From: JADJGC01 sp964576925 | Lineage (GTDB): Bacteria; Zixibacteria; MSB-5A5; CAIYYT01 | Reading direction: 5' to 3' | Length of the DNA: 64,000 nt | Assembly (NCBI GenBank): GCA_964576925.1 | Contig: CAZNWJ010000002.1 | Coordinates: forward strand, 62,001-126,000 | In this document: piece after piece, positions 16,622 through 26,208 of the stretch | Layout of the letters: every line of letters starts with the position of its first letter | How positions within the stretch are numbered: the first letter of the stretch is position 1 | Notes under the pieces: model-generated | Database searches by the model: none | Told to the model about the DNA's origin: nothing | Seen by the model: the letters and a program-made list of their open reading frames with translations, nothing else | Translations under genes and position numbers: made by a program

Positions 16622-16637
16622 TGGCATCGACTTTGCA
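16622..16637 (+). promoter_or_regulatory. candidate sigma-54 promoter of the polysaccharide export operon
   Basis: TGGCATCGACTTTGCA fits the -24/-12 consensus TGGCACGNNNNTTGCA at all core positions, with GG (16623-16624) and GC (16635-16636) at the exact spacing. The predicted start near 16648 leaves a leader of about 36 bases that contains AAGGAG before ATG at 16684. No good TTGACA-type promoter was seen in 16486-16683. Confidence 0.55.
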
Positions 16638-16683
16638 AAGGGGACAACTCGAAGGTTCTGGATCGAACCCAAGGAGTTGGAGA

Positions 16684-18948
16684 ATGAGAATAGGATACCT
16701 CGCGGCTGCGCTTATCGTTTTGTGCACAGCCGGCTTCGCCCAAAACTACCCCAAACGCGACGCGCTCAATTACGAAGAACTGGTCCGTCAGATGCCGGCG
16801 CGCTCGACCCAGCAAAACGACGGTTATCGTTCAATGCTGTCATTGCCGGACTCGACGAACAAGCTGGAGCAGCAACAGGTGGATTACCGGCCCGTATCGA
16901 GCGATTCCGGCAAGACGGAATTGTTCGGTTACAACCTGTTTGCCCGCGGCGGATCGACCAACGAGATACCGCAGAATCTTGCCCTACCGGAGAATTACAA
17001 ATTGGGTCCCGGCGATAACCTGATTCTGAATCTATGGGGTCGAGTTGAACAGGAGTACGATCTGACGATCGACCGGCAAGGCGCGGTGTTCATTCCGACG
17101 GTGGGAGAAGTCCCGATCTGGGGGTTGACCTTGCAGCAGGCCGAACGAAGGCTTCAAGAGCGGCTCGGGAGCGTGTTCAGCGATTTCCAACTCAGCGTCA
17201 GCATCGGCAAATTGAAATCAATTCAAGTGTTTGTCTTCGGGGAAGTCAAGTATCCCGGCAGTTACAGCGTCAATTCGCTTTCGACATTATTCTCCGCCCT
17301 CTACCTGGCGGGAGGGCCGACCGAACGGGGCAGCTTGCGCAAGATCCGGTTGATTCGTTCGGGAGAGAATGCGGCGGCGGTCGATCTCTATCAATTCCTG
17401 CTCTTCGGCAAGAATGTAGCGGGAGTCTCGCTGCAATCGGGGGATGTCGTGTTTGTTGAAGTCGTCGGCAAGCGGGTCGAAGTGACCGGGGCGATCAAGC
17501 GGCCCGCTATATATGAGATTCTCGGCGAGGAGACGATCGGTGATGTCATTGCCCTGGCGGGCGGGACGTTGCCCAGCGCCTTTCTGGAAAAGGTTCGCAT
17601 CGACCGCGTGACCAATAGCGACGCCTATCAAGTGCTCGATCTCAATCTCAAAGACACGACGACGACAGCGCGGCTGTTTCGGATGGAAGACGGCGACGTC
17701 GTATCGGTCGAGTCGATTTACGATCACAAACTGAATGTCGTGCACCTGGAGGGACATTTTCGCCATCCCGGTTTCTACCAGTACCGCGACGGGTTAACTC
17801 TCGCCGATCTCTTTCGCGAAGGCTGCGATCTTGAGGAGCGCGCTTATCGCGGGCGAATCGATATTCTGCGCTGCGAAAACGGCTACGATACCACGTTGAT
17901 CACGGTCAACCCTGAAGAGGTGCTGGCCGGCGCGTCAAATGTGGCGCTGCGTTCACACGACCGATTGATCTCCTACTCACAGGACGAAGTGATTGCTCCG
18001 AAGTCGGTGGCGATCTATGGGCTGGTGATGCGGCCGGGCGAATATGCCTATTACGACGGGATGAAGATCTCCGATCTGGTGTTCCGCGCCGGCAATCTCA
18101 AGAGTTCGGCGTATCCGCTTCGCATCGAACTCGCCAGAACCTTCGAGGACGGACGCCGTGAAGTGTTGTATGCTTCGCTGGATGATCCGCAGGAAGACTT
18201 GCCGCTCGAACGCAACGACAAAGTTTTCATTCGCCAGATTCCCGGCTGGGAAGAGCGCGACATGGTGACGATCGAGGGTGAAGTCAGATTTCCCGGAACG
18301 TATGCCATAACTGCAGGTACAAATTCCCTCTACTCCTTGATCCAACGTGCCGGTGGCTTGACAGAAGATGCCTTTGCCACCGGCACCGTATTCACGCGGG
18401 CGACGATCATCAAAGATCTGAAGCGTCGCGGCGTGGACGAGTTGATTAACCGCTCGATGGAGCGGGTCGAAGAGGACTCGGGCGGAATCCACATCGACTC
18501 GGCGGCGGTGTTGAGCGACAACAGCATGTCGAACCGCATCGTGGTTTATATGGATGAATTGCTGCGCGCCGGCGATCAGCGCTATGACGTCAAACTCGCG
18601 GACGGCGACCACATTTACATCCCGACCAAGCCGGCGGGGATCCAGGTGTTAGGCGCCGTGCCTTCGATCAGCACGATTGCTTTCCAAGAAGGCAAAAAGG
18701 CCGAGCATTATCTCAAGCGCGCGGGCGGTTTTTTGCCGAACGCCGATAAGAAGCATGTTCAGCTTGTGCGCGCCGACGGCACGATTGTGTCGGGCGGCGG
18801 CGCGATGTCGAAGCGCGTCAATCTCGGCGATGCAATCTTTGTTCCGACCAGAGTCAGCAAGGAGCGCGACTGGTTGAAGATCTTCTCGACTTCAGCTTCG
18901 GTTCTCGCGAGTGTGGCGACAACGATCTTCATCGTGGACCGGCTGTAA
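16684..18948 (+). CDS. polysaccharide export protein with repeated SLBB domains
   Basis: Wza-like outer-membrane/periplasmic exporter. The 754 residues start with a signal peptide (MRIGYLAAALIVLCTAGFAQ, without a lipobox). A Poly_export domain follows at about 95-180 (YKLGPGDNLILNLWG through the AERRLQERL helix), then several SLBB modules, each with a VFGEVKYPGSY- or IEGEVRFPGTY-like strand and an LxxLixxAGG helix (for instance ALYLAGGPTERG, LIQRAGGLTEDA, LKRAGGFLPNAD). A C-terminal hydrophobic segment (SASVLASVATTIFIVDRL) may anchor it. AAGGAG at 16670-16675 supports ATG at 16684. The next gene starts within its stop codon. No Wzc-like kinase is visible nearby. Confidence 0.9.
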   Translation: MRIGYLAAALIVLCTAGFAQNYPKRDALNYEELVRQMPARSTQQNDGYRSMLSLPDSTNKLEQQQVDYRPVSSDSGKTELFGYNLFARGGSTNEIPQNLALPENYKLGPGDNLILNLWGRVEQEYDLTIDRQGAVFIPTVGEVPIWGLTLQQAERRLQERLGSVFSDFQLSVSIGKLKSIQVFVFGEVKYPGSYSVNSLSTLFSALYLAGGPTERGSLRKIRLIRSGENAAAVDLYQFLLFGKNVAGVSLQSGDVVFVEVVGKRVEVTGAIKRPAIYEILGEETIGDVIALAGGTLPSAFLEKVRIDRVTNSDAYQVLDLNLKDTTTTARLFRMEDGDVVSVESIYDHKLNVVHLEGHFRHPGFYQYRDGLTLADLFREGCDLEERAYRGRIDILRCENGYDTTLITVNPEEVLAGASNVALRSHDRLISYSQDEVIAPKSVAIYGLVMRPGEYAYYDGMKISDLVFRAGNLKSSAYPLRIELARTFEDGRREVLYASLDDPQEDLPLERNDKVFIRQIPGWEERDMVTIEGEVRFPGTYAITAGTNSLYSLIQRAGGLTEDAFATGTVFTRATIIKDLKRRGVDELINRSMERVEEDSGGIHIDSAAVLSDNSMSNRIVVYMDELLRAGDQRYDVKLADGDHIYIPTKPAGIQVLGAVPSISTIAFQEGKKAEHYLKRAGGFLPNADKKHVQLVRADGTIVSGGGAMSKRVNLGDAIFVPTRVSKERDWLKIFSTSASVLASVATTIFIVDRL

Positions 18949-20183
18949 TGGAGGCGCAGAAGGTGAAGGCTAAGCGGCGCAAGCAGGATAATGAAAAGCG
19001 GGAGGTAGCCGGCAGCACCGGACCGGTGCAGCCGATCATCTGCCTTTCCACACAAGACTATACCGATCTGTGGACGCGCAAGCAGCGCTTCATGACATGG
19101 TTCGCCGAACGCGGGCACACCGTGATATATGTGCAGAGCCAGTGGCATTGGCTTACCTGGCTGAAGCGCAACCGCGAGGATTTCTGGCGACCGTTGCGTT
19201 TCCTGCGCCGACCGCAGCAGGTCCGGCCAAATCTGCATATCGCAACGGCGCCGATTCTACTGCCGTTTCACCAGATGTTTCTGCCTGTTACAATGCTCAA
19301 CAATGTGATGCTCGGTCTCTGGCTGCGCTGGCTGGCGCTGCGGATGAAGATACGCCGTCCGCTGGTCTACGCGTATGTCCCCTATTCGCAGCTGGCCATC
19401 AGATTGCTGGGGGCAAAGAAAGTTCTCTACGAAAAAGTTGACGATCTCGCTGCAGCCAAAGGACTGATCCGCCGCAGTACGGTGGAAAAGTTGGAACGAC
19501 GATTTCTCGGTATCTGCAAGGTTGTCATTGTGACGGCAACGCGGCTGAAAGACAAGATGCGGGAGTTGCACCCCAACGTTCATGTGATTCCGAATGCCTG
19601 CGACGTGGCGCATTTCCAGACGGCGGCTGCCGCAACCAGTACCGCCCCGGCGATGGAGAACATTCCACATCCCCGCATCGGATTTGTCGGGATGCTGGCC
19701 TACTGGATCGACCAAAAGCTCGTCGAATATATCGCGGCTCACCGTCCGCACTGGCAGATCGTGTTCATCGGACCGGTGGCGGCGGAGGTAACGCTGCTGA
19801 AGCGCTATACGAATATCCACTTCCTGGGGCGGCAGCCCTATGACGATCTGCCGGCGCTGATGCGCGAGGTCGATGTCTTTATCAATCCCTACAAGCGTGA
19901 TGACGTTGCCGAGTCGTGCTCGCCGCTGAAAGTGTTTGAGTACCTCGCCTGCGGCAAGCCCGTGGTCAGTGTGCCGATGCCGGAGGTGATGCGGTTCGCG
20001 CCGCATGTGCGCATAGCAGAGCACTATGTCGGGTTCGTGCGCGCGATCGACGAGTTGCTTGCCCTGCCGGATGCCGAACGCAAGCAACTGGAGAAGACCC
20101 TGCGCGGTCTGGTGCGCGAAGATACCTGGGAGAATCGGTTCGAGCAGACCAACCGCCTGATTGCCGAAGGGTTTACTTCATGA
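18948..20183 (+). CDS. glycosyltransferase, GT-B fold, TuaH-like
   Basis: The 411 residues begin with a lysine-rich tail and then a GT-B N-terminal domain (ICLSTQDYTDLWTRKQRFM, AERGHTVIYV). The C-terminal half has HVIPNACDVAHFQ, RIGFVGML, VFINPYK and the nucleotide-sugar site ESCSPLKVFEYLACGKPVVS. This places it in the group 1 transferases; donor and acceptor cannot be read. ATG shares one base with the exporter stop (TAATG), and its own end overlaps the next transferase by four bases. Confidence 0.88.
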   Translation: MEAQKVKAKRRKQDNEKREVAGSTGPVQPIICLSTQDYTDLWTRKQRFMTWFAERGHTVIYVQSQWHWLTWLKRNREDFWRPLRFLRRPQQVRPNLHIATAPILLPFHQMFLPVTMLNNVMLGLWLRWLALRMKIRRPLVYAYVPYSQLAIRLLGAKKVLYEKVDDLAAAKGLIRRSTVEKLERRFLGICKVVIVTATRLKDKMRELHPNVHVIPNACDVAHFQTAAAATSTAPAMENIPHPRIGFVGMLAYWIDQKLVEYIAAHRPHWQIVFIGPVAAEVTLLKRYTNIHFLGRQPYDDLPALMREVDVFINPYKRDDVAESCSPLKVFEYLACGKPVVSVPMPEVMRFAPHVRIAEHYVGFVRAIDELLALPDAERKQLEKTLRGLVREDTWENRFEQTNRLIAEGFTS

Positions 20184-21385
20184 GGATCTGCATCAATGCG
20201 CTGTTGGTCGAGCCGGATCAAACGGGAGGCGGCGAAACGTTTCTCGTCAACCTGGTGTCGCGATTGGCGCAATTCGACAAAGAGAATGAATACTTGATAC
20301 TTGCTACCGAGGCAAACTGCTCACGCTTTGAGACCGGCAATCCGCGGTTTGTGGTTCGCTGCGCACTGAAAGCCAGCCACCCGATCTGGCGCCGTGTTGC
20401 CTACGAATGGTTGCAACTGCCTCTGACCTTGTGGCACGAGAATATTGAGGTCTACTATTCGCCATTCGGGACGTTGCCGCCGATTGTCCCCTGTCGGTCG
20501 GTGGTCACCTGCCAAAACCTGATTTATTTCGACTTCGCGACCAATGTGACTTATCGCGGGCGCTCGTGGCGCAGTCAAGTCAAGACCCGGCTGCAGTACA
20601 TCTACAATCACTGGTCTCTGCGCAGCGCGGCGCAGCGGGCGGACAAGGTGTGGGCCGTTTCGAAAACAACGGCGCAAGAGCTTCAACGCCGTTGCGGCAC
20701 ATCGGCAGATCGCCTTGCGGTCGTCTACGAAGGCGTTGATTTCGGCGCGTTTAACCCGGCGCGGCGCAATGAATCACGCGAAACGGGGAAAGAGAAGCGG
20801 CCATACATTGCAGCGATCGCCACATTGTACCCTAACAAGAATCTCGACAAGGTCATTCGGGCGTTTGCAGCGCTGGTGAAACGCGGTTACGAACAGGATC
20901 TCGTCATCGTGGGGCATGATTGGCTGGGTTATCAGTCGGTGCTGGAGGAGCTGGTAACAGAACTGGATTTGCGGGATCGAGTCAGATTCTGCGGGGGCGT
21001 GCAACATCACAAGATCCCGTCGATCCTGGCACAAGCAAGCTTGTTTGTCCTTTTCTCAAATGTTGAGTCGTTTGGATTGCCGATTCTGGAGGCAATGGCG
21101 GCTGGGGTTCCGGTGATCGTATCGGACTCATCGGCGCTGCCGGAGATCGCCGGCGGTGCAGCTCTTCTGGCGAAAGCCGGAGATGTCGAACACCTGGCAC
21201 TTCGCATGCAGGAAGTGCTCAGCAATTCCCGACTCGCAGAGACGTTGCGAGAACGCGGCGTAGATCGCGCCCGGCAATTTAGCTGGGACGAGACCGCAGT
21301 GCGCGCGATCGATTTGTTCAATCAGCTAAAATCAAGGCATCAACAATTGGAAGCGGCCTCGGCTGCGGAAGGGGTTTCTTCATGA
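20180..21385 (+). CDS. glycosyltransferase family 4
   Basis: The 401 residues are typical of GT4 retaining transferases. The N-terminus MRICINALLVEPDQTGGGETFLVNL has the GG acceptor loop; the C-terminal domain has ATLYPNKNLDKVIRAFA, a VIVGHD strand, FVLFSNVESFGLPILEAMA (the E-x7-E type donor site) and GVPVIVSDSSALPEIAGGAA. It probably adds one residue of the polysaccharide repeat unit. ATGA overlap on both sides shows strict operon packing. Confidence 0.9.
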   Translation: MRICINALLVEPDQTGGGETFLVNLVSRLAQFDKENEYLILATEANCSRFETGNPRFVVRCALKASHPIWRRVAYEWLQLPLTLWHENIEVYYSPFGTLPPIVPCRSVVTCQNLIYFDFATNVTYRGRSWRSQVKTRLQYIYNHWSLRSAAQRADKVWAVSKTTAQELQRRCGTSADRLAVVYEGVDFGAFNPARRNESRETGKEKRPYIAAIATLYPNKNLDKVIRAFAALVKRGYEQDLVIVGHDWLGYQSVLEELVTELDLRDRVRFCGGVQHHKIPSILAQASLFVLFSNVESFGLPILEAMAAGVPVIVSDSSALPEIAGGAALLAKAGDVEHLALRMQEVLSNSRLAETLRERGVDRARQFSWDETAVRAIDLFNQLKSRHQQLEAASAAEGVSS

Positions 21386-23526
21386 AGCAAGTTCTCCAGT
21401 ACCCGAAACGCAACGGACTGACTCTCGCCGAATGCCCACGCCCCGGCTGTAAACCGGGCGGTCTTGTCGTCAAGAACCACTGTTCGCTGATTTCGCCGGG
21501 CACGGAGCGGGCAATCATGGATTTGGCGGAGAAAAATCTGATGAGCAAGGCGCGGTCGCGTCCCGACCTGGTGAAGCAGGTCATTGACAAAGCACGCACC
21601 GAAGGCATAGCGAGCACATTCAACAAGGTGCAAGCGCGTTTGAAAGCGCCGATACCGCTGGGATATAGCTCGGCCGGAACGGTTGTCGAGGTTGCCGCGG
21701 ATGTCACCGAGTTTGCCGTCGGCGACCGGGTGGCGTGCGCGGGATTCGGTTACGCAAGCCACGCAGAGCACGTGTACGTGCCACGAAATCTGGCCGTCCG
21801 ATTGCCGCAGGGGATAGACTTTGAGCAAGGGTCATTTGTCACCCTCGGCGCGATTGCGCTGTGGGGTGTGCGTCAAGCAGCGGTGACGCTGGGCGAGCGC
21901 GTGGCAGTGATCGGGATGGGTCTGCTGGGCCAGTTAACGGTGCAAATCCTGAAGGCGAGCGGATGCCAGGTCATTGCCGTTGACATCGACGAGCAGCGAT
22001 TGAAGGAAGCGCTCCGCTTCGAGCCGGCACTTGCCGTCAATCTTTCCGAAGCTACTGCCGCCAAGGCCATCTTGCATTACACCGCCGGGGTTGGCGTTGA
22101 CGTTACTCTGATTACGGCGGCGACCAAGTCCAACGAACCGCTGGAATTCGCCGCACAGATTGCCCGCGATCGAGCGCGGGTTACGATTGTCGGCGATGTG
22201 AGGATGGAAGTGCCGCGAAAAGCCTTCTACGACAAAGAACTGACGCTCGTGATGTCACGGTCATACGGACCCGGGCGTTATGACCCGATCTATGAAGAAC
22301 GCGGAATCGACTATCCGGCCGGCTATGTGCGCTGGACCGAGAATCGCAATATGAGCGCATTTCTGGAGTTGGTCGCGGCGGGGAAAGTCGATGTCAAGTC
22401 GCTCACAACGGCGAGCTATCCGATCGAACACGCTTTGACCGCTTTCGAGCGCATTGAGAACGAGAAAGTTCTGGGCGTCCTGCTGAACTACGACGTCGCA
22501 ACCGAGGAGGCGACACCGGCAACCATCACCAGGAGCTCTGCGCCTACGAAAGGCGAGATTGCGGTTGGGTTTCTCGGCGCGGGTCTATTTGCAACCGGCG
22601 TTCTCCTGCCGGCCCTGTCGCAGAACCCGTTGTTCCACCGGACGCTGCTCTACTCGCCGACGCCGCATCGCGCGCGCGCGGCCGCAGACCAATTCGATTT
22701 CGCCGGAATCGCCAACTCCGAGGCAGAAGTACTGGAGGGAGCAGATATCGGTACGGTATTTGTTGCCACGCCGCACAATTGCCATGCCGAACAGATCATG
22801 CGCGCTCTGGAGGCGGGCAAGAATGTCTTTGTCGAAAAGCCGCTCTGTCTGACGCTGGAAGAGCTTGCAGAGATCCGGCGTTTGCAGTCAGAGAGGGGAA
22901 CGACTCTGATGGTCGGATTCAATCGGCGCTACTCAAGTTGTACAAGACTGATGCACAGGGAACTGGCCCGGCGGACCTCGCCGGCAATTATTAATTATTC
23001 GTTAAATCCAGGATTCATCGATAAGAATAGTTGGGTGCATGACGATAAAATTGGTGGTGGCCGAATTATCGGAGAGGCGTGTCACTTCATTGACCTGATC
23101 TGCCACCTGCTCGATGCTCGAGTCAGCCAGGTCAGGACAACTTCGATTATGTCGGCAAAGGGCAGGTATCAGGTGGACGACAACGTGCAGATTCAACTGA
23201 CGATGAGCGACGGATCAATCGCCACAATCACCTACGCGGCGATGGGTGATCGCTCGTATCCCAAAGAATCCCTGGAAATCTTCGCCGACGGCGCGGTCAT
23301 CACGATGAGCGATTGGCAGCGCGTGGAGCATTTTGTCGGCGGGCGCCGGCGCTCTCTCTATCGCGGATCGATGGACAAAGGGTTCCGGGCAGAAATGACG
23401 GCATTAGCCGCGGTAATTCGCAGCGGCCGGCCGGCTGAAGAACTTGAAGCAGATTTTCATTCGAGCCTTGTTGCTCTGGAAGCGCGGCGGTCATTAGCTG
23501 AAGGGGGAGCGATTCTCATCGCATAG
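21382..23526 (+). CDS. two-domain dehydrogenase: MDR alcohol dehydrogenase fused to Gfo/Idh/MocA oxidoreductase
   Basis: The 714 residues hold two enzymes. Residues 1 to about 370 form a medium-chain dehydrogenase (SLISPGTERAIMD, LGYSSAGTVVEV, FAVGDRVACAG, VAVIGMGLLGQLTVQILKA). From about 390, a Gfo/Idh/MocA domain begins with IAVGFLGAGLFATGVLLPAL and has FVEKPLCLTLEELAEI and GGGRIIGEACHFIDL. Such fusions are known from polysaccharide loci and are thought to oxidise a sugar or sugar nucleotide; the substrate is not defined by sequence. It overlaps the upstream transferase as ATGA and precedes another transferase by two bases. Confidence 0.9.
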   Translation: MKQVLQYPKRNGLTLAECPRPGCKPGGLVVKNHCSLISPGTERAIMDLAEKNLMSKARSRPDLVKQVIDKARTEGIASTFNKVQARLKAPIPLGYSSAGTVVEVAADVTEFAVGDRVACAGFGYASHAEHVYVPRNLAVRLPQGIDFEQGSFVTLGAIALWGVRQAAVTLGERVAVIGMGLLGQLTVQILKASGCQVIAVDIDEQRLKEALRFEPALAVNLSEATAAKAILHYTAGVGVDVTLITAATKSNEPLEFAAQIARDRARVTIVGDVRMEVPRKAFYDKELTLVMSRSYGPGRYDPIYEERGIDYPAGYVRWTENRNMSAFLELVAAGKVDVKSLTTASYPIEHALTAFERIENEKVLGVLLNYDVATEEATPATITRSSAPTKGEIAVGFLGAGLFATGVLLPALSQNPLFHRTLLYSPTPHRARAAADQFDFAGIANSEAEVLEGADIGTVFVATPHNCHAEQIMRALEAGKNVFVEKPLCLTLEELAEIRRLQSERGTTLMVGFNRRYSSCTRLMHRELARRTSPAIINYSLNPGFIDKNSWVHDDKIGGGRIIGEACHFIDLICHLLDARVSQVRTTSIMSAKGRYQVDDNVQIQLTMSDGSIATITYAAMGDRSYPKESLEIFADGAVITMSDWQRVEHFVGGRRRSLYRGSMDKGFRAEMTALAAVIRSGRPAEELEADFHSSLVALEARRSLAEGGAILIA

Positions 23527-23528
23527 TT

Positions 23529-24779
23529 ATGGAAACAAAGGAACGCCAACTGCGCATTCTCTATCTCACGCACTACTTCCCTCCCGAGGTCAACGCGCCC
23601 GCGGTCCGCGTCTCGCAATTTGCGACCGCGTGGACGCAGGCCGGGCATCAGGTGACGATCGTCACCGGTTTCCCCAATCACCCGACGGGTGTCATTCCGG
23701 AGGAATACCGGGGCAAGGCGTACCAACGCGAGGAGTACGGAGGCGCTGCGGTCCATCGCGGCTTCGTGTATGCGGCACCGAATAAGGGTTTCGGGAAACG
23801 CATCGCCAACTACCTGTCTTTTATGGTCAGCGCCATCTGGGTGGCTTTGACCAAGACCGGCAAGCAGGATGTCGTGATCGCGACATCGCCGCAGTTTTTC
23901 GTCGCCGTAGCGGGGTTTGTCGTGAGCCTATGCAAACGCATCCCCTTCGTCTTCGAAGTTCGTGACTTATGGCCGGAGGAGATTGTCGCCGTCGGCGCCA
24001 TGAAGCGCGGCGCGATTATTCGCATGCTTGAAGCAGTCGAGATGTTCCTCTATCGGCGCGCAAAAACAATCGTCGCGGTCGCCCAAGGCACGGTCGATGA
24101 CCTGGTGGCGCGCGGGATCCCCAAAGAGAAGCTGGTGCTCATACCCAATGGTGTCGACTACGAGAGATTCGCGTCGGCCACGGACGATCACACGATTCGC
24201 GACGAGCACGAATTGAACGGTCACTTTCTCGTCTCCTACATAGGGACGATGGGCATGGCGCACAACCTTCGAACCGTGATCAAAGCCGCCGATCGCTTGA
24301 AGGAAAACGACGCTGTGAGATTCCTGTTCGTTGGCGACGGCGCCGAGCGCGATGGCTTGATGAACTACAGCCGGGAATTAGGACTGGAGAATGTCACGTT
24401 CGTGCATCAGCAGCCACGAAACCGAATTCCGGATTACTATGCGGCATCGGATCTATGCCTGGTGCCCTTGCGGCGCGTAGAGTTGTTCACGAAGAACATA
24501 CCGTCGAAGATCTACGAGGTGATGGCGGCCGGCAAGCCGATTGTGATCGGCACAACGGGTGAATCGCAGAGGTTGGTGGAATCGGCGCAAGCCGGGGTGG
24601 CTTTCCTGCCGGATGATGACGCCGATCTGGCGGACAAGATCGGCATCCTTGCCGCCGACCGCGAGAAATCCCTGAAACTGGGCGCCAACGGGCAGCGATT
24701 CGCGTTACAGCACTGTCATTACAAACGGCATGCCGAGAGCTACCTGGATTCATTGAGAGCAGCGGTAGGCATAGAGTAG
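23529..24779 (+). CDS. glycosyltransferase, WbuB/WcaI-like
   Basis: The 416 residues start ILYLTHYFPPEVNAPAVRV, a signature of the WbuB-type GT4 group, continuing with VTGFPNHPTGVIPEEYRG. A central hydrophobic stretch (FFVAVAGFVVSLCKRIPFVF) suggests membrane association, followed by EVRDLWPE, VLIPNGVDYERFA, YIGTMGMAHN and PSKIYEVMAAGKPIVIGT. WbuB-like enzymes usually add aminosugars in O-antigen synthesis, which may or may not hold here. Confidence 0.88.
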   Translation: METKERQLRILYLTHYFPPEVNAPAVRVSQFATAWTQAGHQVTIVTGFPNHPTGVIPEEYRGKAYQREEYGGAAVHRGFVYAAPNKGFGKRIANYLSFMVSAIWVALTKTGKQDVVIATSPQFFVAVAGFVVSLCKRIPFVFEVRDLWPEEIVAVGAMKRGAIIRMLEAVEMFLYRRAKTIVAVAQGTVDDLVARGIPKEKLVLIPNGVDYERFASATDDHTIRDEHELNGHFLVSYIGTMGMAHNLRTVIKAADRLKENDAVRFLFVGDGAERDGLMNYSRELGLENVTFVHQQPRNRIPDYYAASDLCLVPLRRVELFTKNIPSKIYEVMAAGKPIVIGTTGESQRLVESAQAGVAFLPDDDADLADKIGILAADREKSLKLGANGQRFALQHCHYKRHAESYLDSLRAAVGIE

Positions 24780-24784
24780 TCAAT

Positions 24785-26200
24785 ATGTTGCGCGAACGAA
24801 TCACCATCTTGCGCAAGGCCCATTTCCTGCTCGACGTGCTCTTGACGGCCCTGGCTTTTGTCCTGGCGCACTGGTTGTATGCTGCGTTGCGATCTTTGCC
24901 GGAGACCCCAGCGATATTCTCGCGGGGCGAAAAGGCGCTGCTTGGAATCGCGCTGATCTCCTTGGCCGCCAGCATTTACTTTCTGGGCGAGCGTTACATT
25001 TACCGACTCAAGAGCGCACTCGGTTTCTTGCGCGAATCGTTTATGTTGACGGCATCGGCGGCTGCGCTGTTTCTGGCCGGCGCCTATTTGCTGCACTTGA
25101 ATCTGTTACCTCGACTGCAATTTGCTCTCTTCGTAGCGCTGCAACTGGCATTTCTGTTCCTGTTGAGATTGGTGCTGCTACAGACGCTGCATTACTTTCG
25201 GTCGCGCGGGCGGAACGTACAGACGACGCTGGTCGTGGGCACGCGCGAGCGGGTACGCGAAGCGGTGGACACGCTGCTGGAGAACCGGCAATGGGGGTTG
25301 GCTGTCAGGGGACTGCTCTTTCTGGACGAAGGGAAGGCGCTATACAGGTATCGTGATATTCCGTTAATCGGCTCGATCGAACGGCTGACGGCAACGATCA
25401 AAGCGAATCACGTGGACTTCGTATTTTTCACGGTGCCGGCGCGCTTCATTGAGCGGATTCGACCCGCGATGAAGCTGTGCGAAGAAATGGGGGTCGTTTC
25501 CTGCCTGAGCGTCGATATAGCGGATATGCCGTCGTCACGTCAATATGCAATCGAACTGGCAGGGAAACCGGCGTTTCTCTTTACACGCGAGCCGGAAATA
25601 AACGCCCGGCTCATTTTCAAGCAAACGCTCGACCGTATTGCGGCCGGCATCGGCCTGTTGCTCTTATCGCCGCTCTTGGCAGCAATTGCCGTTGCGGTTA
25701 AGGCGACGTCGCGCGGCCCGGTGTTCTTCCGGCAGGTGCGCTGCGGGTTGCATGGACGGCGATTCAAGCTGCTCAAGTTCCGGACCATGGTCGTCAACGC
25801 CGAGGAGATCAAGGAGACGCTTTCTCATCTCAACGAGATGGATGGGCCGGTCTTTAAGATCAAGAATGATCCACGCATCACCCCTGTCGGCAGAGTCCTG
25901 CGCAAACTCTCGCTCGACGAGCTTCCGCAACTCGTCAATGTGCTAAAGGGGGAGATGTCTTTGGTGGGACCGCGGCCGCCGCTTCCGCAAGAAGTCGCAG
26001 ACTATGATTTCTGGCAGCGGCGCAAACTTTCGATGAAGCCGGGAATTACATGCTTGTGGCAAGTCGGAGATCGCAACGATACATCGTTTGAACAGTGGAT
26101 GCGGCAGGACCTGGAATATATCGACAATTGGTCGCTGACGTTGGATGCGAAGATACTACTGCGCACCATACCGGCGGTCATCAATGCCACCGGGCGTTGA
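24785..26200 (+). CDS. undecaprenyl-phosphate sugar-phosphate transferase (priming enzyme)
   Basis: Starts a repeat unit by loading a sugar phosphate on undecaprenyl phosphate in the inner membrane. The 471 residues have four or five N-terminal membrane segments (residues 10-125), a CoA-binding-like middle domain, a further membrane hairpin near 285-305 and a C-terminal catalytic bacterial sugar transferase domain: KLLKFRTMVVNAEE, LRKLSLDELPQLVNVLKGEMSLVGPRPPLP (given here as its key stretch LVGPRPPLP), and KPGITCLWQV. It resembles WbaP/WcaJ-type enzymes. It is the last gene of the cluster; no flippase or polymerase is present in this window. Confidence 0.93.
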   Translation: MLRERITILRKAHFLLDVLLTALAFVLAHWLYAALRSLPETPAIFSRGEKALLGIALISLAASIYFLGERYIYRLKSALGFLRESFMLTASAAALFLAGAYLLHLNLLPRLQFALFVALQLAFLFLLRLVLLQTLHYFRSRGRNVQTTLVVGTRERVREAVDTLLENRQWGLAVRGLLFLDEGKALYRYRDIPLIGSIERLTATIKANHVDFVFFTVPARFIERIRPAMKLCEEMGVVSCLSVDIADMPSSRQYAIELAGKPAFLFTREPEINARLIFKQTLDRIAAGIGLLLLSPLLAAIAVAVKATSRGPVFFRQVRCGLHGRRFKLLKFRTMVVNAEEIKETLSHLNEMDGPVFKIKNDPRITPVGRVLRKLSLDELPQLVNVLKGEMSLVGPRPPLPQEVADYDFWQRRKLSMKPGITCLWQVGDRNDTSFEQWMRQDLEYIDNWSLTLDAKILLRTIPAVINATGR

Positions 26201-26208
26201 CCCCTGCT

